The notes under the pieces: generated by a model
The model's database searches: none
Seen by the model: only the letters and a program-made list of their open reading frames with translations
What the model was told of the DNA's origin: nothing
Part shown: positions 18,266 to 29,109 of the stretch, one piece after another
Layout of the letters: each line of letters opens with the position of its first letter
How positions within the stretch are numbered: position 1 is the first letter of the stretch
Program-made: the position numbers and the translations under genes
Assembly: GCF_902497895.1 (NCBI RefSeq)
Contig: NZ_CABVHQ010000021.1
Location: 1 to 64,000 of the forward strand
Length of the DNA: 64,000 nucleotides
Source of the DNA: Pseudomonas fluorescens
Lineage (GTDB): Bacteria; Pseudomonadota; Gammaproteobacteria; Pseudomonadales; Pseudomonadaceae
Direction: 5' to 3'

Positions 18266-19057
18266 TTACAAAAGGAAGTCTTGCACCACGCCAGACCCAC
18301 TCCATAGCAGAGGCAGGATATTTCGCAAGTGCTCGGGACTGGCACTGGTCCAGAATTGCGCTTGGCGGGATGGGCCACGGGCGAGCAATTCACGCGCGGT
18401 CAGCAAGCGTTGAAGTTGCCGGGCAACAGCGGCACCGGTATCGATCAGGCTGATATCGTCGGCGATCATCTGCTTGAGCAACGGTTTGAGGAAGGGATAG
18501 TGGGTGCAGCCGAGAATGATAGTGTCGCACCCTGCGGCCAGCAGTGGTTCGAGGTAACTGTGCAACAACTGACGCAAGGCCGGACTGTGCAGGTCACCCG
18601 TTTCAATCAGCTCAACCAGCCCCGGGCACGGTTGAGTGATGACCCGCACATCGGTGGCAAAACGGTCGAGCAAGGCAGCGAACTTGGCGCTCTGCAAGGT
18701 CCCGGTGGTCGCCAGCACGCCGACCACGCCACTGCGGGTCGCTGCGGCTGCCGGCTTGACCGCTGGCTCCATGCCGACGATGGGCCACTGCGGGTAATCG
18801 CGACGCAGGTCGGCAACGCCCGCCACCGTTGCCGTGTTGCAGGCCAACACCAATGCCTTGGCGCCCCGTTGTGCAAAGAACTCGGCCATTACGCTACAGC
18901 GCTGACGAATGAATTCCGGGGTCTTTTCACCGTAGGGAATATTGCCGCAATCGGCGACGTACAGCAGCGACTCATTGGGCAGCAAACGCTGGATTTCCCC
19001 CAGCACCGACAGCCCGCCGACACCGGAGTCGAACACGCCGATCGGCGCTTCACGCAT
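18266..19057 (-). CDS. murI: Glutamate racemase
   Basis: A 263-aa cytoplasmic enzyme giving D-glutamate for peptidoglycan. The two catalytic cysteines sit in LACNTAT and LGCTHYP, and [12 protein letters not shown] is the N-terminal signature. The start at 19057 overlaps the moeB stop by eight bases; the frame extending to 19129 lies inside moeB and is not used. Translational coupling with moeB is likely. Confidence 0.95.
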   Translation of the reverse strand: MREAPIGVFDSGVGGLSVLGEIQRLLPNESLLYVADCGNIPYGEKTPEFIRQRCSVMAEFFAQRGAKALVLACNTATVAGVADLRRDYPQWPIVGMEPAVKPAAAATRSGVVGVLATTGTLQSAKFAALLDRFATDVRVITQPCPGLVELIETGDLHSPALRQLLHSYLEPLLAAGCDTIILGCTHYPFLKPLLKQMIADDISLIDTGAAVARQLQRLLTARELLARGPSRQAQFWTSASPEHLRNILPLLWSGSGVVQDFLL

Positions 19058-19805
19058 GTTTGGGTCCACAGACGCTGCAGCCTGGATCACGTTTGACGCG
19101 CAATTCGCGAAAACGCGTACCCAAGGCATCGATCAACAGCAACCGACCCACTAGCGGCTCGCCAAAACCGACCAGCAGTTTCAACGCCTCAAGGGCTTGC
19201 AGGCTCCCGACCAGGCCCACCAGCGGACCCAGCACTCCGGCTTCGCTGCAGGTCAGTTCGGCCTCGCTGCCGTGCCCGTACAGGCAGTGGTAGCAAGGAC
19301 TTTCGGGGCGACGCGGGTCAAACACCGAAAGCTGCCCTTCCAGGCGAATCGCTGCGCCGCTGACCAAGGGTTTGCCGGCCAGCACACAGGCGGCATTGAC
19401 CGCTTCGCGGGTCGAGAAATTATCGGAACAATCGAGAACCAGATCGACAGTGGCCACGACCGCGGCCAGAGAATTTTCATCCAGGGCTGCGCGATGGGCG
19501 ATCAGCTGGATCTCGGGATTGATTGCCGTCAGGCGATGAATCGCCGAGTCGACCTTACTCAGGCCAACGCTGTCGGTGTCATGAATGATCTGCCGTTGCA
19601 GGTTGGTCAGGTCGACGCTGTCGAAATCCGCCAGATGCAGCTCGCCGACCCCCGCCGCCGCCAGGTACAAGGCCACTGGCGAACCGAGACCACCCAGACC
19701 GACGATCAACACACGACTGTTCTTCAGGCGCAGCTGACCGTCAATGTCGACGTGTTGCAACAGAATCTGCCGGCTATAGCGCAATAGCTCTTGATCATTC
19801 AGCAC
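19050..19805 (-). CDS. moeB: Molybdopterin-synthase adenylyltransferase
   Basis: A 251-aa E1-like ThiF-family enzyme that adenylates the MoaD C-terminus in molybdopterin synthesis. The ATP-binding [20 protein letters not shown] and two CxxC pairs (CYHC, CSVC) for zinc are present. The start is the GTG at 19805, seven bases inside the end of prmC, with AGGG eight bases upstream and agreement with the P. aeruginosa start ([13 protein letters not shown]). It is part of the hemA-prfA-prmC-moeB-murI operon. Confidence 0.94.
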   Translation of the reverse strand: MLNDQELLRYSRQILLQHVDIDGQLRLKNSRVLIVGLGGLGSPVALYLAAAGVGELHLADFDSVDLTNLQRQIIHDTDSVGLSKVDSAIHRLTAINPEIQLIAHRAALDENSLAAVVATVDLVLDCSDNFSTREAVNAACVLAGKPLVSGAAIRLEGQLSVFDPRRPESPCYHCLYGHGSEAELTCSEAGVLGPLVGLVGSLQALEALKLLVGFGEPLVGRLLLIDALGTRFRELRVKRDPGCSVCGPKHA

Positions 19806-20629
19806 GGCAGGCACCCTAGGCTGATGCGTTCATGGCCGCCCAGGTCCAGGCGACTGTGGACCTGTTCAAAGCCCTGAGTCAGCAGCAGATCACGCACCGC
19901 AACCGCCTGATCGTAGCCGTGCTCAAGCATCAACCAGCCGCCGGCTTCAAGGTGTTGCGGTGCCTCGGCGATGATCAAGCGCAGATCATCCAGCCCGTCG
20001 GAACCGGCCACCAACGCACTGGCTGGCTCGAAACGCACGTCGCCTGCCACCAGATGCGGATCGGCATCGGCAATGTAGGGCGGATTACTGATAATCAGCT
20101 GATAACGATGACCTGTCAGCGCGCTGAACCAATGGCTGCTCAGGACCGTCGCGTTGTGCAAATGCAGACGCTGGCGATTGCGCTCGGCCAGAGCCACGGC
20201 TTCGAGCACCCGATCCACCGCTGTGACATGCCAGGCCGGACGCTCGCTGGCCAGGGCCAGGGCGATCGCGCCGCTGCCGGTGCCCAGGTCGAGGACCTTG
20301 GCGGGCGTTGCCGGTAACAATTCCAGCGCGGCCTCCACCAGCAGCTCGGTGTCCGGCCGCGGGATCAGCGTATGGGGTGCGACCTCCAGGTCGAGCTTCC
20401 AGAAACCCTGCTGACCGAGGATGTAGGCCACCGGCTCGCCACTGCGGCGGCGCTGCAAATAGCCGGCAAAGGTCTGCGCGGCTTCGCTGCTGACAATCCG
20501 TTCTGGCCAAGTGTGCAGAAAGCTGCGGGACTTGCCCAGGGCGGCCGCCAGCAACAACTCGGCATCCAGCCGGGCCGTGGGCGAATCAGGCAGGTCGGCA
20601 GCGCGCAACAGGCTGGCAATAATCGTCAT
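19799..20629 (-). CDS. prmC: Release factor glutamine methyltransferase
   Basis: A 276-aa SAM-dependent enzyme that methylates the GGQ glutamine of release factors. SAM motif VLDLGTGSGAIALALA and the substrate motif NPPY (ISNPPYIAD) are clear. Its start directly abuts the prfA stop, matching its role of modifying the product of the gene before it, and its end overlaps moeB. Confidence 0.96.
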   Translation of the reverse strand: MTIIASLLRAADLPDSPTARLDAELLLAAALGKSRSFLHTWPERIVSSEAAQTFAGYLQRRRSGEPVAYILGQQGFWKLDLEVAPHTLIPRPDTELLVEAALELLPATPAKVLDLGTGSGAIALALASERPAWHVTAVDRVLEAVALAERNRQRLHLHNATVLSSHWFSALTGHRYQLIISNPPYIADADPHLVAGDVRFEPASALVAGSDGLDDLRLIIAEAPQHLEAGGWLMLEHGYDQAVAVRDLLLTQGFEQVHSRLDLGGHERISLGCLPC

Positions 20630-21712
20630 TTACTCACCTATTGCTGCCAGTTGATCCGCTTGAAACTCGGCCAGCAATGGTTCGATTACCGCATCGACGC
20701 CACCCGCGAGAATTTCATCGAGGGAATACAGGGTCAGGTTGACCCGGTGATCGGTCACCCGGCCCTGAGCGAAGTTATAGGTGCGGATCCGCTCGGAGCG
20801 ATCCCCCGAACCCACCAGCAACTTGCGCTCGCTGGCGATGGCATTGGCCGCGGCGCTGGTCTGCTGGTCGTTCAACTTGGCCGACAGCCAGGACATGGCC
20901 CGTGCGCGGTTCTTGTGCTGGGAACGCTCTTCCTGACACTCGACCACGATCCCCGAAGGCAGGTGAGTGATACGGATCGCCGAGTCGGTCTTGTTGACGT
21001 GCTGGCCACCGGCACCCGAGGAGCGATAGGTATCGACCCGCAGATCCGCCGAGTTGATCTCGATCGCTTCCTGTTCATCCGGCTCAGGCAGTACCGCCAC
21101 GGTACAGGCCGAGGTGTGGATACGGCCCTGGGATTCAGTGGCCGGAACCCGTTGCACACGATGGGCACCGGATTCGAATTTCAGCTTGCCGTAGACGTTG
21201 TCGCCTTCGACTCGGGCAATGACTTCTTTATAGCCACCGTGCTCGCCGATGTTCTCCGAGAGAATTTCCACCTTCCAGCCGCGACGCTCGGCGTAGCGCG
21301 AATACATGCGGAACAGATCGCCGGAAAAAATCGCCGCCTCGTCGCCACCGGTGCCGGCACGAATCTCGAGGAACACGTTGCGCCCGTCATTGGGATCCTT
21401 GGGCAACAGCATGCGTTGCAGATCGCCTTCGAGCTCGATCAGCCGCTCTTTGGCTTCGCGCACTTCCTCCACGGCCATCTCACGCATGTCCGGATCGCTG
21501 TCCTTGAGCAACGCCTGGGCGCCTTCGAGGTCGGCCTGGACCTTGAGCAGCTGGCTGTAGGTGCTGACAATCGGTTCAACTTCCGCGTATTCCTTGGAAT
21601 AGGTGCGAAATTTGTGCTGATCGGAAATGACTTCGCCATCGCCGAGCAAGGCGGTCAGTTCCTCGAAACGGTCCTGGAGGATGTCCAGCTTATTGAGCAG
21701 TGACGCTTTCAT
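20630..21712 (-). CDS. prfA: Peptide chain release factor 1
   Basis: A 360-aa factor that recognises UAA/UAG. The GGQ catalytic loop ([17 protein letters not shown]) is present, with the codon-recognition PxT tripeptide as PAT in [10 protein letters not shown]. Length is standard. Its ATG overlaps the hemA stop by four bases (ATGA), so translation is coupled. Confidence 0.97.
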   Translation of the reverse strand: MKASLLNKLDILQDRFEELTALLGDGEVISDQHKFRTYSKEYAEVEPIVSTYSQLLKVQADLEGAQALLKDSDPDMREMAVEEVREAKERLIELEGDLQRMLLPKDPNDGRNVFLEIRAGTGGDEAAIFSGDLFRMYSRYAERRGWKVEILSENIGEHGGYKEVIARVEGDNVYGKLKFESGAHRVQRVPATESQGRIHTSACTVAVLPEPDEQEAIEINSADLRVDTYRSSGAGGQHVNKTDSAIRITHLPSGIVVECQEERSQHKNRARAMSWLSAKLNDQQTSAAANAIASERKLLVGSGDRSERIRTYNFAQGRVTDHRVNLTLYSLDEILAGGVDAVIEPLLAEFQADQLAAIGE

Positions 21713-22998
21713 TGCGGTTTTTTATCCGAAGGGCTATCCGAAGGGCCCTCACCGAGGGCAAAAAGTTCCTGGGCCATGGCCAGGGCATCGAGGCGGCCTT
21801 CGGCAGTCAGCTTTTTCAACTGCACGCTCGGGGCATGCAGCAATTTATTGGTCAGGCCGCGGGCCAATTGCACCAGCACGTCTTCGGCGTTGCCGCCATT
21901 GGCGAGCATGCGCTGGGCCTTGAGCAGCTCTTCATCACGCAGGCGTTCGCTCTGCTGGCGGTAGGCCTTGAGCACATCCACCGCTGCCAGTTCACGCAGG
22001 CGCACCATGAAGTCGTCGGCGCCGATGGAGACCATCTCTTCAGCCGCTTGCGCAGCGCCCTGACGGCTCTTGAGGTTTTCGGCGACCACTTCGTGAAGAT
22101 CGTCGACGCTGTACAGGTAAACGTCGTCCAGTTCGCCGACTTCCGGCTCGATATCGCGGGGTACAGCGATGTCGACCATGAAGATTGGTTTGTGCTTGCG
22201 CAGCTTCAATGCACTCTCGACCGCGCCCTTGCCGAGAATCGGCAACTGGCTGGCGGTGGAGCTGATGACGATATCGCTGCGCACCAGTTCTGCGGGAATA
22301 TCCGAGAGCAGCACCGCGTGGGCACCGAACTGCTCAGCCAGAATGCTCGCGCGCTCCAGGGTCCGATTGGCCACCACTATGCGCCTGACGCCCAGCTCAT
22401 GCAGGTGCCGGGCGACCAGGGTGATGGTTTCGCCGGCACCGATCAACAGCGCCTGGCTGCGTTGCAAGTCACTGAAAATCTGCTTGGCCAGGCTGACGGC
22501 GGCAAAGGCCACCGACACCGGGTTTTCACCAATGGCGGTGTCGGTGCGCACCTGTTTGGCCGCGTTGAACGTAGCCTGGAACAAGCGTCCGAGCAGCGGC
22601 CCGATGGTGCCGGCCTCGCGTGCCACGGCATAGGCCGACTTCATCTGACCGAGAATCTGCGGCTCGCCGAGCACCAGCGAATCCAGCCCCGAGGCCACCC
22701 GCATCATGTGACGAACTGCCGCATCATCTTCATGCACATAAGCGCTGGCGCGCAGCTCGTCGACGTTCAAATGGTGATAATCGGCCAGCCAGCGCAGCAC
22801 GGAGTCAGACGAAAGGTGATCCTGTTCTATATACAGTTCACTGCGATTGCAGGTGGAGAGGATCGCAGCTTCGCGGCTGTCGGTGAGGCGGCAGAGCTGC
22901 TGCAAGGCCTCAACCAACTGCTCAGGGGTAAAGGCCACGCGCTCGCGGACGTCTACTGAAGCAGTCTTGTGGTTAATACCGAGTGCAAGGAAGGCCAT
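21709..22998 (-). CDS. hemA: Glutamyl-tRNA reductase
   Basis: A 429-aa NADPH enzyme that starts the C5 pathway of tetrapyrrole synthesis by reducing glutamyl-tRNA to glutamate semialdehyde. The catalytic cysteine lies in [11 protein letters not shown]; the NADPH domain includes [16 protein letters not shown]. It is the first gene of the hemA-prfA-prmC-moeB-murI operon and runs divergently from the TPR lipoprotein gene across a REPIN. Confidence 0.97.
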   Translation of the reverse strand: MAFLALGINHKTASVDVRERVAFTPEQLVEALQQLCRLTDSREAAILSTCNRSELYIEQDHLSSDSVLRWLADYHHLNVDELRASAYVHEDDAAVRHMMRVASGLDSLVLGEPQILGQMKSAYAVAREAGTIGPLLGRLFQATFNAAKQVRTDTAIGENPVSVAFAAVSLAKQIFSDLQRSQALLIGAGETITLVARHLHELGVRRIVVANRTLERASILAEQFGAHAVLLSDIPAELVRSDIVISSTASQLPILGKGAVESALKLRKHKPIFMVDIAVPRDIEPEVGELDDVYLYSVDDLHEVVAENLKSRQGAAQAAEEMVSIGADDFMVRLRELAAVDVLKAYRQQSERLRDEELLKAQRMLANGGNAEDVLVQLARGLTNKLLHAPSVQLKKLTAEGRLDALAMAQELFALGEGPSDSPSDKKPQ

Positions 22999-23078
22999 TC
23001 AAGGTCGCTGATGATATCGAGAAGCCGACAATTGTCCTACTTCGCCAGATCCAGAACAACCACTGCCGCACCGAATCC

Positions 23079-23173
23079 CCTGTAGGAGCTGCCAAAGGCT
23101 GCGATCTGTTGGCATTTTAAGGCCCTTCGAAGATCCAGATCGAAAGATCGCAGGCTCCGCCAGCTCCTACATA
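23079..23173. repeat. REPIN between hemA and the TPR lipoprotein gene
   Basis: CCTGTAGGAGCTGCC...GGCTGCGATC and GATCGCAGGCTCCGCCAGCTCCTAC form inverted arms of the same REP type as 5324-5427, slightly diverged. It sits between two divergent start codons, unusual because such elements mostly lie after genes. Confidence 0.75.
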
Positions 23174-23239
23174 AAGCGTTCAAACGTCTGTCAATATGAA
23201 TTGCCTGGCCCCGGTTATGTTTGACCGAAGGCTTGTGTC

Positions 23240-25003
23240 ATGATGATCCGACCGCAGGTTAGTCGTCCTCCTTCTTATATGAATAGATCTTCCACGTTGC
23301 TCCTCGCTTTTGTCTTGCTCGGCGGCTGCCAGGCCTTGGTACCCGTGTCACCAGACAGTACGCCGCCGGTTGAAGACAGCATGCCGGCGCCTGAAAAGCC
23401 CAAGGTCTACAGTTCGTTCAGCGAAGACACAATCTTCAGCCTGCTGAGCGCGGAACTGGCTGGCCAGCGCAATCGTTACGACATTGCCCTGGACAACTAC
23501 GTGACCCAGGCCATCAATACTCAGGATCCCGGGATCTCCGAGCGGGCCTTTCGCATCGCCGAATACCTGGGCGCCGATCAGGCCGCGCTGGATACCGCGC
23601 TGATCTGGGCGAAAAACGCCCCGGACGACCTGGAGGCACAACGCGCGGCGGCCATTCAGCTAGCACGTAGCGGGCGCTACGACGACTCCATGGTCTATAT
23701 GGAGAAAGTCCTGCAAGGCAAAGGCGACACTCATTTCGACTTTCTCGCCTTGTCTGCCGCGGATACCGATCAAGAAACCCGCAACGGTCTGATGAAAAGT
23801 TTTGACCGTTTGTTGCAGAAATACCCGAACAACGGTCAGTTGATCTTCGGCAAGGCCTTGATGCTGCAACAGGACGGTGATTCCGAGGGCGCATTGAGCC
23901 TGCTCGAAGACAATCCGCCGGAAGAAGGCGAGGTCGCGCCGCTGCTGCTGCGTGCACGCCTGCTGCAAGCGTTGAATCGCGGACCGGAAGCCCTGCCACT
24001 GCTGGAAAAAAGCATCCGCAAGTATCCGGACGACAAACGCCTGCGCCTGACCTACGCGCGCATGCTGGTCGAGCAGGACCGCATGGACGACGCCAAGGTC
24101 GAATTCTCCAGCCTGGTCCAGCAATACCCGGAAGATGACGATTTGCGTTACTCCCTGGCCCTGGTCTGCCTGGAAGCCAAGGTCTGGGAAGAGGCCAAGG
24201 GCTATCTGGAAGACTTGGTCGCCCGGGAAAGCCACGTCGATTCGGCGCACCTGAACCTCGGGCGGATCGCCGAAGAGCGCAACGACCCGCAAGGCGCGCT
24301 GATCGAATACGCCAAGGTCGGCCCGGGCAATGACTACCTGCCGGCGCAACTGCGCCAGGCCGACATTCTGATCAGCCACGGTCGCACCAATGAGGCCCAA
24401 AGCCGTCTGACCTCTGCCCGCGATACTCAGCCCGATTACGCGATTCAGTTGTACCTGATCGAAGCCGAGACCCTGTCAGCCAACAAGCAGGGCAATCTAG
24501 CCTGGAAAGTCCTGCAACAAGCCTTGCAGCAATACCCGGACGATCTGAACCTGCTGTATACCCGCGCCATGCAGGCGGAGAAGCGCAACGACCTGGCACA
24601 GATGGAAAAAGACCTGCGCCTGATCATCCAGCGTGATCCGGACAACGCCATGGCATTGAACGCCCTGGGCTACACCTTGTCCGACCGTACGACGCGTTAT
24701 GCCGAGGCCAAGGCGCTGATCGAGCAGGCTCATCAGCTGACTCCGGAAGATCCGGCGGTACTCGACAGCCTCGGCTGGGTGAATTTCCGCCTGGGCAATC
24801 TCGATGAGGCCGAACGTCTTCTGCGTCAGGCCCTTGAGCGCTTCCCCGATCAGGAAGTCGCCGCGCACCTGGGTGAAGTCCTGTGGGCCAACGGTAAACA
24901 ACGCGAAGCCAGGCAAATCTGGGGCAAGTTCCTCAAGGATCAGCCCGACAGCCCTATTCTGCGCAGCACCATCAAGCGCCTGACCGGTTCCGAGACTCTT
25001 TAA
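23240..25003 (+). CDS. TPR-repeat outer-envelope lipoprotein (PA4667-like)
   Basis: A 587-aa lipoprotein: signal sequence with lipobox LLGGC (Cys30 from this start), a Pro-rich linker, then about a dozen tetratricopeptide repeats, clearest in the C-terminal third ([34 protein letters not shown]). A scaffold role in the envelope is likely. Start choice: AAGG eight bases before 23240 favours it, while the ATG at 23279 would give a more typical lipoprotein signal. It is directly followed by lolB, as in PA4667-PA4668. Confidence 0.9.
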   Translation: MMIRPQVSRPPSYMNRSSTLLLAFVLLGGCQALVPVSPDSTPPVEDSMPAPEKPKVYSSFSEDTIFSLLSAELAGQRNRYDIALDNYVTQAINTQDPGISERAFRIAEYLGADQAALDTALIWAKNAPDDLEAQRAAAIQLARSGRYDDSMVYMEKVLQGKGDTHFDFLALSAADTDQETRNGLMKSFDRLLQKYPNNGQLIFGKALMLQQDGDSEGALSLLEDNPPEEGEVAPLLLRARLLQALNRGPEALPLLEKSIRKYPDDKRLRLTYARMLVEQDRMDDAKVEFSSLVQQYPEDDDLRYSLALVCLEAKVWEEAKGYLEDLVARESHVDSAHLNLGRIAEERNDPQGALIEYAKVGPGNDYLPAQLRQADILISHGRTNEAQSRLTSARDTQPDYAIQLYLIEAETLSANKQGNLAWKVLQQALQQYPDDLNLLYTRAMQAEKRNDLAQMEKDLRLIIQRDPDNAMALNALGYTLSDRTTRYAEAKALIEQAHQLTPEDPAVLDSLGWVNFRLGNLDEAERLLRQALERFPDQEVAAHLGEVLWANGKQREARQIWGKFLKDQPDSPILRSTIKRLTGSETL

Positions 25004-25007
25004 GATT

Positions 25008-25640
25008 ATGTTTTTGCGCCACGTTATCGTATTCAGCTTCATTGCCCTGCTCGCCGGTTGCGCAGGCCTGGGCCCCCGCGAGTCTGTGGAGGGGCATGGC
25101 AACGCCGCGCAATGGCGCATACACAAACAGCAACTGAGCAGCCTCGATGGCTGGCAGATCAGCGGCAAGGTCGGCATTCGCGCCCCGAAAGATTCGGGCA
25201 GCGGTACCTTGTTCTGGCTGCAACGTCAGGATTACTACGACATCCGCCTGTCCGGCCCGCTGGGTCGCGGAGCAGCACGCCTGACCGGTCGCCCCGGCCA
25301 GGTATCACTGGAAGTCGCCAACCAGGGACGCTATGAAGCACCCACACCCGAAGCCCTGCTGGAAGAGCAACTGGGCTGGAAGCTGCCGGTCTCGCATCTG
25401 GTCTGGTGGGTCCGCGGCCTTCCCGCGCCTGACAGCAGAAGCCGTCTGAACCTCGATGCCAACAGCCGCCTGGCCAACCTCGACCAGGATGGCTGGAAGG
25501 TCGAATACCTGAGCTACGCGCAACAGAGCGGCTTCTGGCTGCCCGAGCGGATCAAGCTGCACGGCCCCGACCTCGACGTCACGCTGGTGATCAAGGACTG
25601 GCAACCGCGCAAGCTGGGGCAACTCGGGGCAATGAAATGA
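25008..25640 (+). CDS. lolB: Outer-membrane lipoprotein LolB
   Basis: A 210-aa lipoprotein receptor that takes lipoproteins from LolA and inserts them in the outer membrane. Lipobox LLAGC, then the LolB fold with [12 protein letters not shown] and [18 protein letters not shown]. It starts four bases after the TPR gene and its end overlaps ispE by four bases, so the three genes form one operon. Confidence 0.95.
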   Translation: MFLRHVIVFSFIALLAGCAGLGPRESVEGHGNAAQWRIHKQQLSSLDGWQISGKVGIRAPKDSGSGTLFWLQRQDYYDIRLSGPLGRGAARLTGRPGQVSLEVANQGRYEAPTPEALLEEQLGWKLPVSHLVWWVRGLPAPDSRSRLNLDANSRLANLDQDGWKVEYLSYAQQSGFWLPERIKLHGPDLDVTLVIKDWQPRKLGQLGAMK

Positions 25641-26488
25641 CGGCAACCCGCCTGACTTTGCCCGCTCCGGCAAAACTCAACCTGATGCTGCACATCCTCG
25701 GTCGCCGCGAAGACGGCTATCACGAACTGCAAACGCTGTTTCAGTTTCTCGATTACGCCGATGAACTGACCTTTGCCGTTCGCGATGATGGCGTCATCAG
25801 GTTGCACACTGAATTCGAAGGCGTCCCCCACGACAGCAATCTGATCGTGCGCGCGGCAAAAAAACTTCAGGAACAATCCGGCTCCACGCTTGGAATCGAT
25901 ATCTGGATCGAAAAAATCCTGCCCATGGGCGGCGGAATCGGTGGCGGCAGTTCCAATGCAGCGACCACCCTGCTCGGCCTCAATCATCTTTGGCAACTGG
26001 GCTGGGATGAAGATCGACTGGCCGCCCTGGGCCTGACACTAGGCGCCGACGTCCCGGTTTTCGTGCGTGGACACGCCGCTTTTGCTGAGGGCGTCGGGGA
26101 AAAACTCACCCCTGTAGACCCCGAAGAACCGTGGTATCTCGTGCTGGTGCCGCAAGTCTCTGTAAGTACAGCAGAAATTTTTTCAGATCCGTTGTTGACA
26201 CGTAACTCTTCTCCCATTAAAGTGCGCCCCGTTCCCAAGGGAAACAGTCGAAATGACTGCTTACCGGTTGTAGCAAGGCGTTACCCAGATGTACGTAACG
26301 CTTTGAATTTGTTAGGTAAATTTACCGAAGCAAAATTAACCGGCACTGGAAGTTGTGTGTTTGGGGGCTTCCCAAGCAAAGCTGAAGCTGATAAAGTCTC
26401 GGCCCTTCTTACAGAGACCCTTACAGGGTTTGTAGCAAAGGGAAGCAACGTTTCGATGTTGCATCGCAAGCTGCAAAGTCTGCTCTAA
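25637..26488 (+). CDS. ispE: 4-diphosphocytidyl-2-C-methyl-D-erythritol kinase
   Basis: A 283-aa GHMP-kinase of the MEP isoprenoid pathway. ATP-binding [15 protein letters not shown] (residues 94-108) and the C-terminal [12 protein letters not shown] motif are intact. The first half has GC-rich Pseudomonas codon use; from about 26160 the gene becomes AT-rich with rare codons while protein similarity continues. That part contains a good sigma-70-type promoter (26195-26223), which may explain the shift. Confidence 0.95.
   Translation: MTATRLTLPAPAKLNLMLHILGRREDGYHELQTLFQFLDYADELTFAVRDDGVIRLHTEFEGVPHDSNLIVRAAKKLQEQSGSTLGIDIWIEKILPMGGGIGGGSSNAATTLLGLNHLWQLGWDEDRLAALGLTLGADVPVFVRGHAAFAEGVGEKLTPVDPEEPWYLVLVPQVSVSTAEIFSDPLLTRNSSPIKVRPVPKGNSRNDCLPVVARRYPDVRNALNLLGKFTEAKLTGTGSCVFGGFPSKAEADKVSALLTETLTGFVAKGSNVSMLHRKLQSLL
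26195..26223 (+). promoter_or_regulatory. Promoter inside ispE, reading toward tRNA-Gln and prs
   Basis: TTGACA (26195-26200), exactly 17 bases, then TAAAGT (26218-26223): a perfect -35 and a good -10 in the AT-rich end of ispE. The next gene on the strand is tRNA-Gln at 26526, so this may drive tRNA-Gln-prs with a leader of about 295 bases. Activity is inferred from the match only. Confidence 0.55.
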
Positions 26489-26525
26489 AAGGAACCGAGT
26501 GCTGGGCACTCGTTGCAACAGATAC

Positions 26526-26600
26526 AGGGGCGTCGCCAAGCGGTAAGGCAGCAGGTTTTGATCCTGCCATGCGTTGGTTCGAATCCAGCCGCCCCTGCCA
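26526..26600 (+). tRNA. tRNA-Gln (anticodon TTG)
   Basis: A 75-base cloverleaf. Acceptor arms AGGGGCG/CGCCCCT, anticodon stem GCAGG/CCTGC with loop TTTTGAT giving TTG, T-arm GGTTCGAATCC, discriminator G and encoded CCA. It lies between ispE and prs, as in other pseudomonads. Confidence 0.97.
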
Positions 26601-26646
26601 TTTTCTAATACTCATCCAGGTTACCCTCAGCCTTCAGGTACTGCGC

Positions 26647-27588
26647 GTGTCCAAGATGATGGTCTTTACGGGGAATGCTAACCCCGATCTGGCTCGGCGT
26701 GTTGTACGTCAGCTGCATATCCCTCTCGGTGACATCTCTGTCGGTAAATTCTCCGACGGCGAAATTACCGCCGAGATCAATGAAAACGTCCGCGGTAAAG
26801 ATGTCTTCATTATTCAGCCGACTTGCGCTCCGACCAACGATAACCTGATGGAACTCGTCGTGATGGCTGATGCCTTCCGCCGCTCCTCAGCGACTCGAAT
26901 CACAGCTGTAATCCCCTACTTTGGTTATGCCCGTCAGGATCGCCGTCCGCGTTCCGCACGTGTGGCTATCAGCGCGAAAGTCGTCGCTGACATGCTTACC
27001 GTAGTCGGCATCGATCGTGTTCTCACGGTTGATCTGCATGCTGACCAGATCCAGGGATTCTTCGATATTCCGGTAGATAACATCTACGGCTCCCCCGTTC
27101 TGGTGGATGACATCGAAGACCAACGCTTCGAAAACCTGATGATCGTGTCCCCGGACATTGGCGGCGTCGTGCGTGCACGTGCAGTTGCCAAATCCCTGGG
27201 CGTGGATCTCGGGATCATCGACAAGCGCCGTGAGAAAGCCAATCACTCTGAAGTGATGCATATCATCGGTGATGTCGAAGGGCGTACCTGTATTCTGGTC
27301 GATGACATGGTCGATACCGCAGGCACCTTGTGCCACGCGGCAAAAGCCTTGAAAGAGCACGGTGCAGCAAAAGTCTTTGCCTACTGCACACACCCTGTGC
27401 TGTCGGGCCGGGCGATCGAGAACATCGAGAACTCAATGCTGGACGAACTGGTGGTGACCAACACCATCCCGTTGTCCGCTGCTGCTCAAGCCTGTTCGCG
27501 TATCCGTCAACTGGATATCGCACCGGTAGTTGCCGAAGCGGTCCGCCGCATCAGCAACGAAGAATCGATCAGCGCGATGTTCCGTTAA
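26647..27588 (+). CDS. prs: Ribose-phosphate pyrophosphokinase
   Basis: A 313-aa PRPP synthase, supplying PRPP to Hpt and Upp among others. ATP/PRPP motifs [17 protein letters not shown] and [14 protein letters not shown] are conserved. The start is the GTG at 26647 ([15 protein letters not shown]), matching P. aeruginosa; the longer open frame begins inside the tRNA. A strong terminator follows. Confidence 0.97.
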   Translation: MSKMMVFTGNANPDLARRVVRQLHIPLGDISVGKFSDGEITAEINENVRGKDVFIIQPTCAPTNDNLMELVVMADAFRRSSATRITAVIPYFGYARQDRRPRSARVAISAKVVADMLTVVGIDRVLTVDLHADQIQGFFDIPVDNIYGSPVLVDDIEDQRFENLMIVSPDIGGVVRARAVAKSLGVDLGIIDKRREKANHSEVMHIIGDVEGRTCILVDDMVDTAGTLCHAAKALKEHGAAKVFAYCTHPVLSGRAIENIENSMLDELVVTNTIPLSAAAQACSRIRQLDIAPVVAEAVRRISNEESISAMFR

Positions 27589-27618
27589 GGGTCAAACCTT
27601 GGCTGCATCCCGCCGACG

Positions 27619-27661
27619 AAAAGCGCCCCGCCCCAACAGTCTGTTGGGGCGGGGCTTTTTT
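27619..27661 (+). terminator. Terminator of prs
   Basis: GCCCCGCCCCAACAG pairs with CTGTTGGGGCGGGGC, followed by T6: a 15-bp stem and strong intrinsic terminator. Confidence 0.92.
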
Positions 27662-27726
27662 GCCCATATCGCCTTTAGCGCTGGTCGCAACCGCTGGGGC
27701 GAATGTGGTTATTTTGGAGATACAAC

Positions 27727-28332
27727 ATGAACGATTTTACTCTGAATGCTGAAGTGCGTTCCGACCTGGGGAAAGGTGCGAGCCGCCGCCTGCGTCGTCT
27801 CGCAAGCCTGGTTCCAGCTGTAGTTTACGGTGGCGAAAAAGCCCCTGAATCCATCAGCATGCTGGCCAAAGAAGTTGCCAAACTGCTCGAAAACGAAGCG
27901 GCTTACAGCCACATCATCGAGCTGAACGTTGGCGGCACCAAGCAAAACGTAATCATCAAAGCTCTGCAACGTCACCCGGCCAAAGGCCACGTGATGCACG
28001 CTGACTTCGTACGCGTTGTAGCTGGCCAGAAACTGACCGCTATCGTGCCTGTACACTTCGTTGGTGAAGAAGCCCCGATCAAGAAAGGCGGCGAAGTTTC
28101 GCACGTTGTTTCCGAGATCGAAGTTTCCTGCTTGCCGAAAGACCTGCCTGAATTCATCGAAGTCGACCTGGCTGAAATGGAAGTCGGCTCGATCATTCAC
28201 CTGTCTGACCTCAAAGCCCCTAAAGGCGTTGAGTTTGTTGCTCTGGCTCACGGTAACGACCTGGCTGTTGCCAACGTTCACGCTCCACGTGTTGCTCCAG
28301 AAGAAGCTGCTGAAGAAGGCGCTGCAGAGTAA
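27727..28332 (+). CDS. rplY: 50S ribosomal protein L25/general stress protein Ctc
   Basis: A 201-aa long-form L25 that binds 5S rRNA. The N-terminal L25 domain begins [23 protein letters not shown]; the C-terminal TL5-like domain follows, ending in an acidic Ala/Glu tail. GGAGA precedes the ATG. Codon use is strongly biased toward preferred codons, as expected for a highly expressed ribosomal gene. Confidence 0.96.
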   Translation: MNDFTLNAEVRSDLGKGASRRLRRLASLVPAVVYGGEKAPESISMLAKEVAKLLENEAAYSHIIELNVGGTKQNVIIKALQRHPAKGHVMHADFVRVVAGQKLTAIVPVHFVGEEAPIKKGGEVSHVVSEIEVSCLPKDLPEFIEVDLAEMEVGSIIHLSDLKAPKGVEFVALAHGNDLAVANVHAPRVAPEEAAEEGAAE

Positions 28333-28501
28333 TTTCACTCTGTACGCCGGAGTGACTGGAAACATCGCGGACTAGAGCGTAGCGAGAAAGCGGGCGAGAA
28401 CGCGGAGTTTACATAATGGTAAATGAGCACTTTTCGTCCACTTTCGCCGCACCATCTGCTTGCGGCGACGTTATCCACCACTCCTAGGAAGGGCCCCTAT
28501 C

Positions 28502-29086
28502 GTGACTGCCATCAAACTGATCGTTGGCCTGGGAAATCCAGGCGCTGAATACGAACAGACCCGGCATAACGCAGGGGCCCTTTTTGTTGAGCGCATCGCG
28601 CAAGCACAGGGCATCAACCTGGTGGCCGATCGCAAATATTTCGGCCTGACCGGGCGCTTCTCGCACCAGGGTCAGGATATTCGTCTGTTGATTCCCACCA
28701 CCTACATGAACCGCAGCGGCCAGGCCGTAGCGGCACTCGCCGGCTTTTTTCGCATAAAGCCGGAAGAGATACTGGTGGCGCACGACGAACTCGACCTGCC
28801 ACCCGGCGTTGCCAAGCTCAAACAAGGCGGCGGCCATGGCGGTCACAACGGGTTGCGCGACATTATCGCGCAGCTGGGCAATCAGAATACCTTTCACCGC
28901 TTGCGGCTTGGCATTGGCCACCCGGGCGTTGCCAGTATGGTTTCAAATTTTGTCCTGGGTCGTGCGCCACGCGCCGAACAGGAAAAACTCGATGCCAGCA
29001 TCGATTTTGCCCTCGGCGTGCTGCCGGATATCTTCGCCGGGGAATGGAACCGCGCGATGAAAAACCTGCACAGCCAGAAGGCCTGA
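28502..29086 (+). CDS. pth: Peptidyl-tRNA hydrolase
   Basis: A 194-aa enzyme that recycles peptidyl-tRNA. The active-site histidine is in TRHNAG, with [10 protein letters not shown] before it and [12 protein letters not shown] after. The start is the GTG at 28502 preceded by GGAAGGG. The 169-bp gap after rplY has no gene and probably its own promoter. Confidence 0.96.
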   Translation: MTAIKLIVGLGNPGAEYEQTRHNAGALFVERIAQAQGINLVADRKYFGLTGRFSHQGQDIRLLIPTTYMNRSGQAVAALAGFFRIKPEEILVAHDELDLPPGVAKLKQGGGHGGHNGLRDIIAQLGNQNTFHRLRLGIGHPGVASMVSNFVLGRAPRAEQEKLDASIDFALGVLPDIFAGEWNRAMKNLHSQKA

Positions 29087-29109
29087 CTCTAACTCCTCGG
29101 GGAAACACC

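Noticed and set aside
20372-22959. Two long plus-strand frames (443 and 419 codons) opposite prfA and hemA
   Set aside because: Antisense shadows of unambiguous housekeeping genes.
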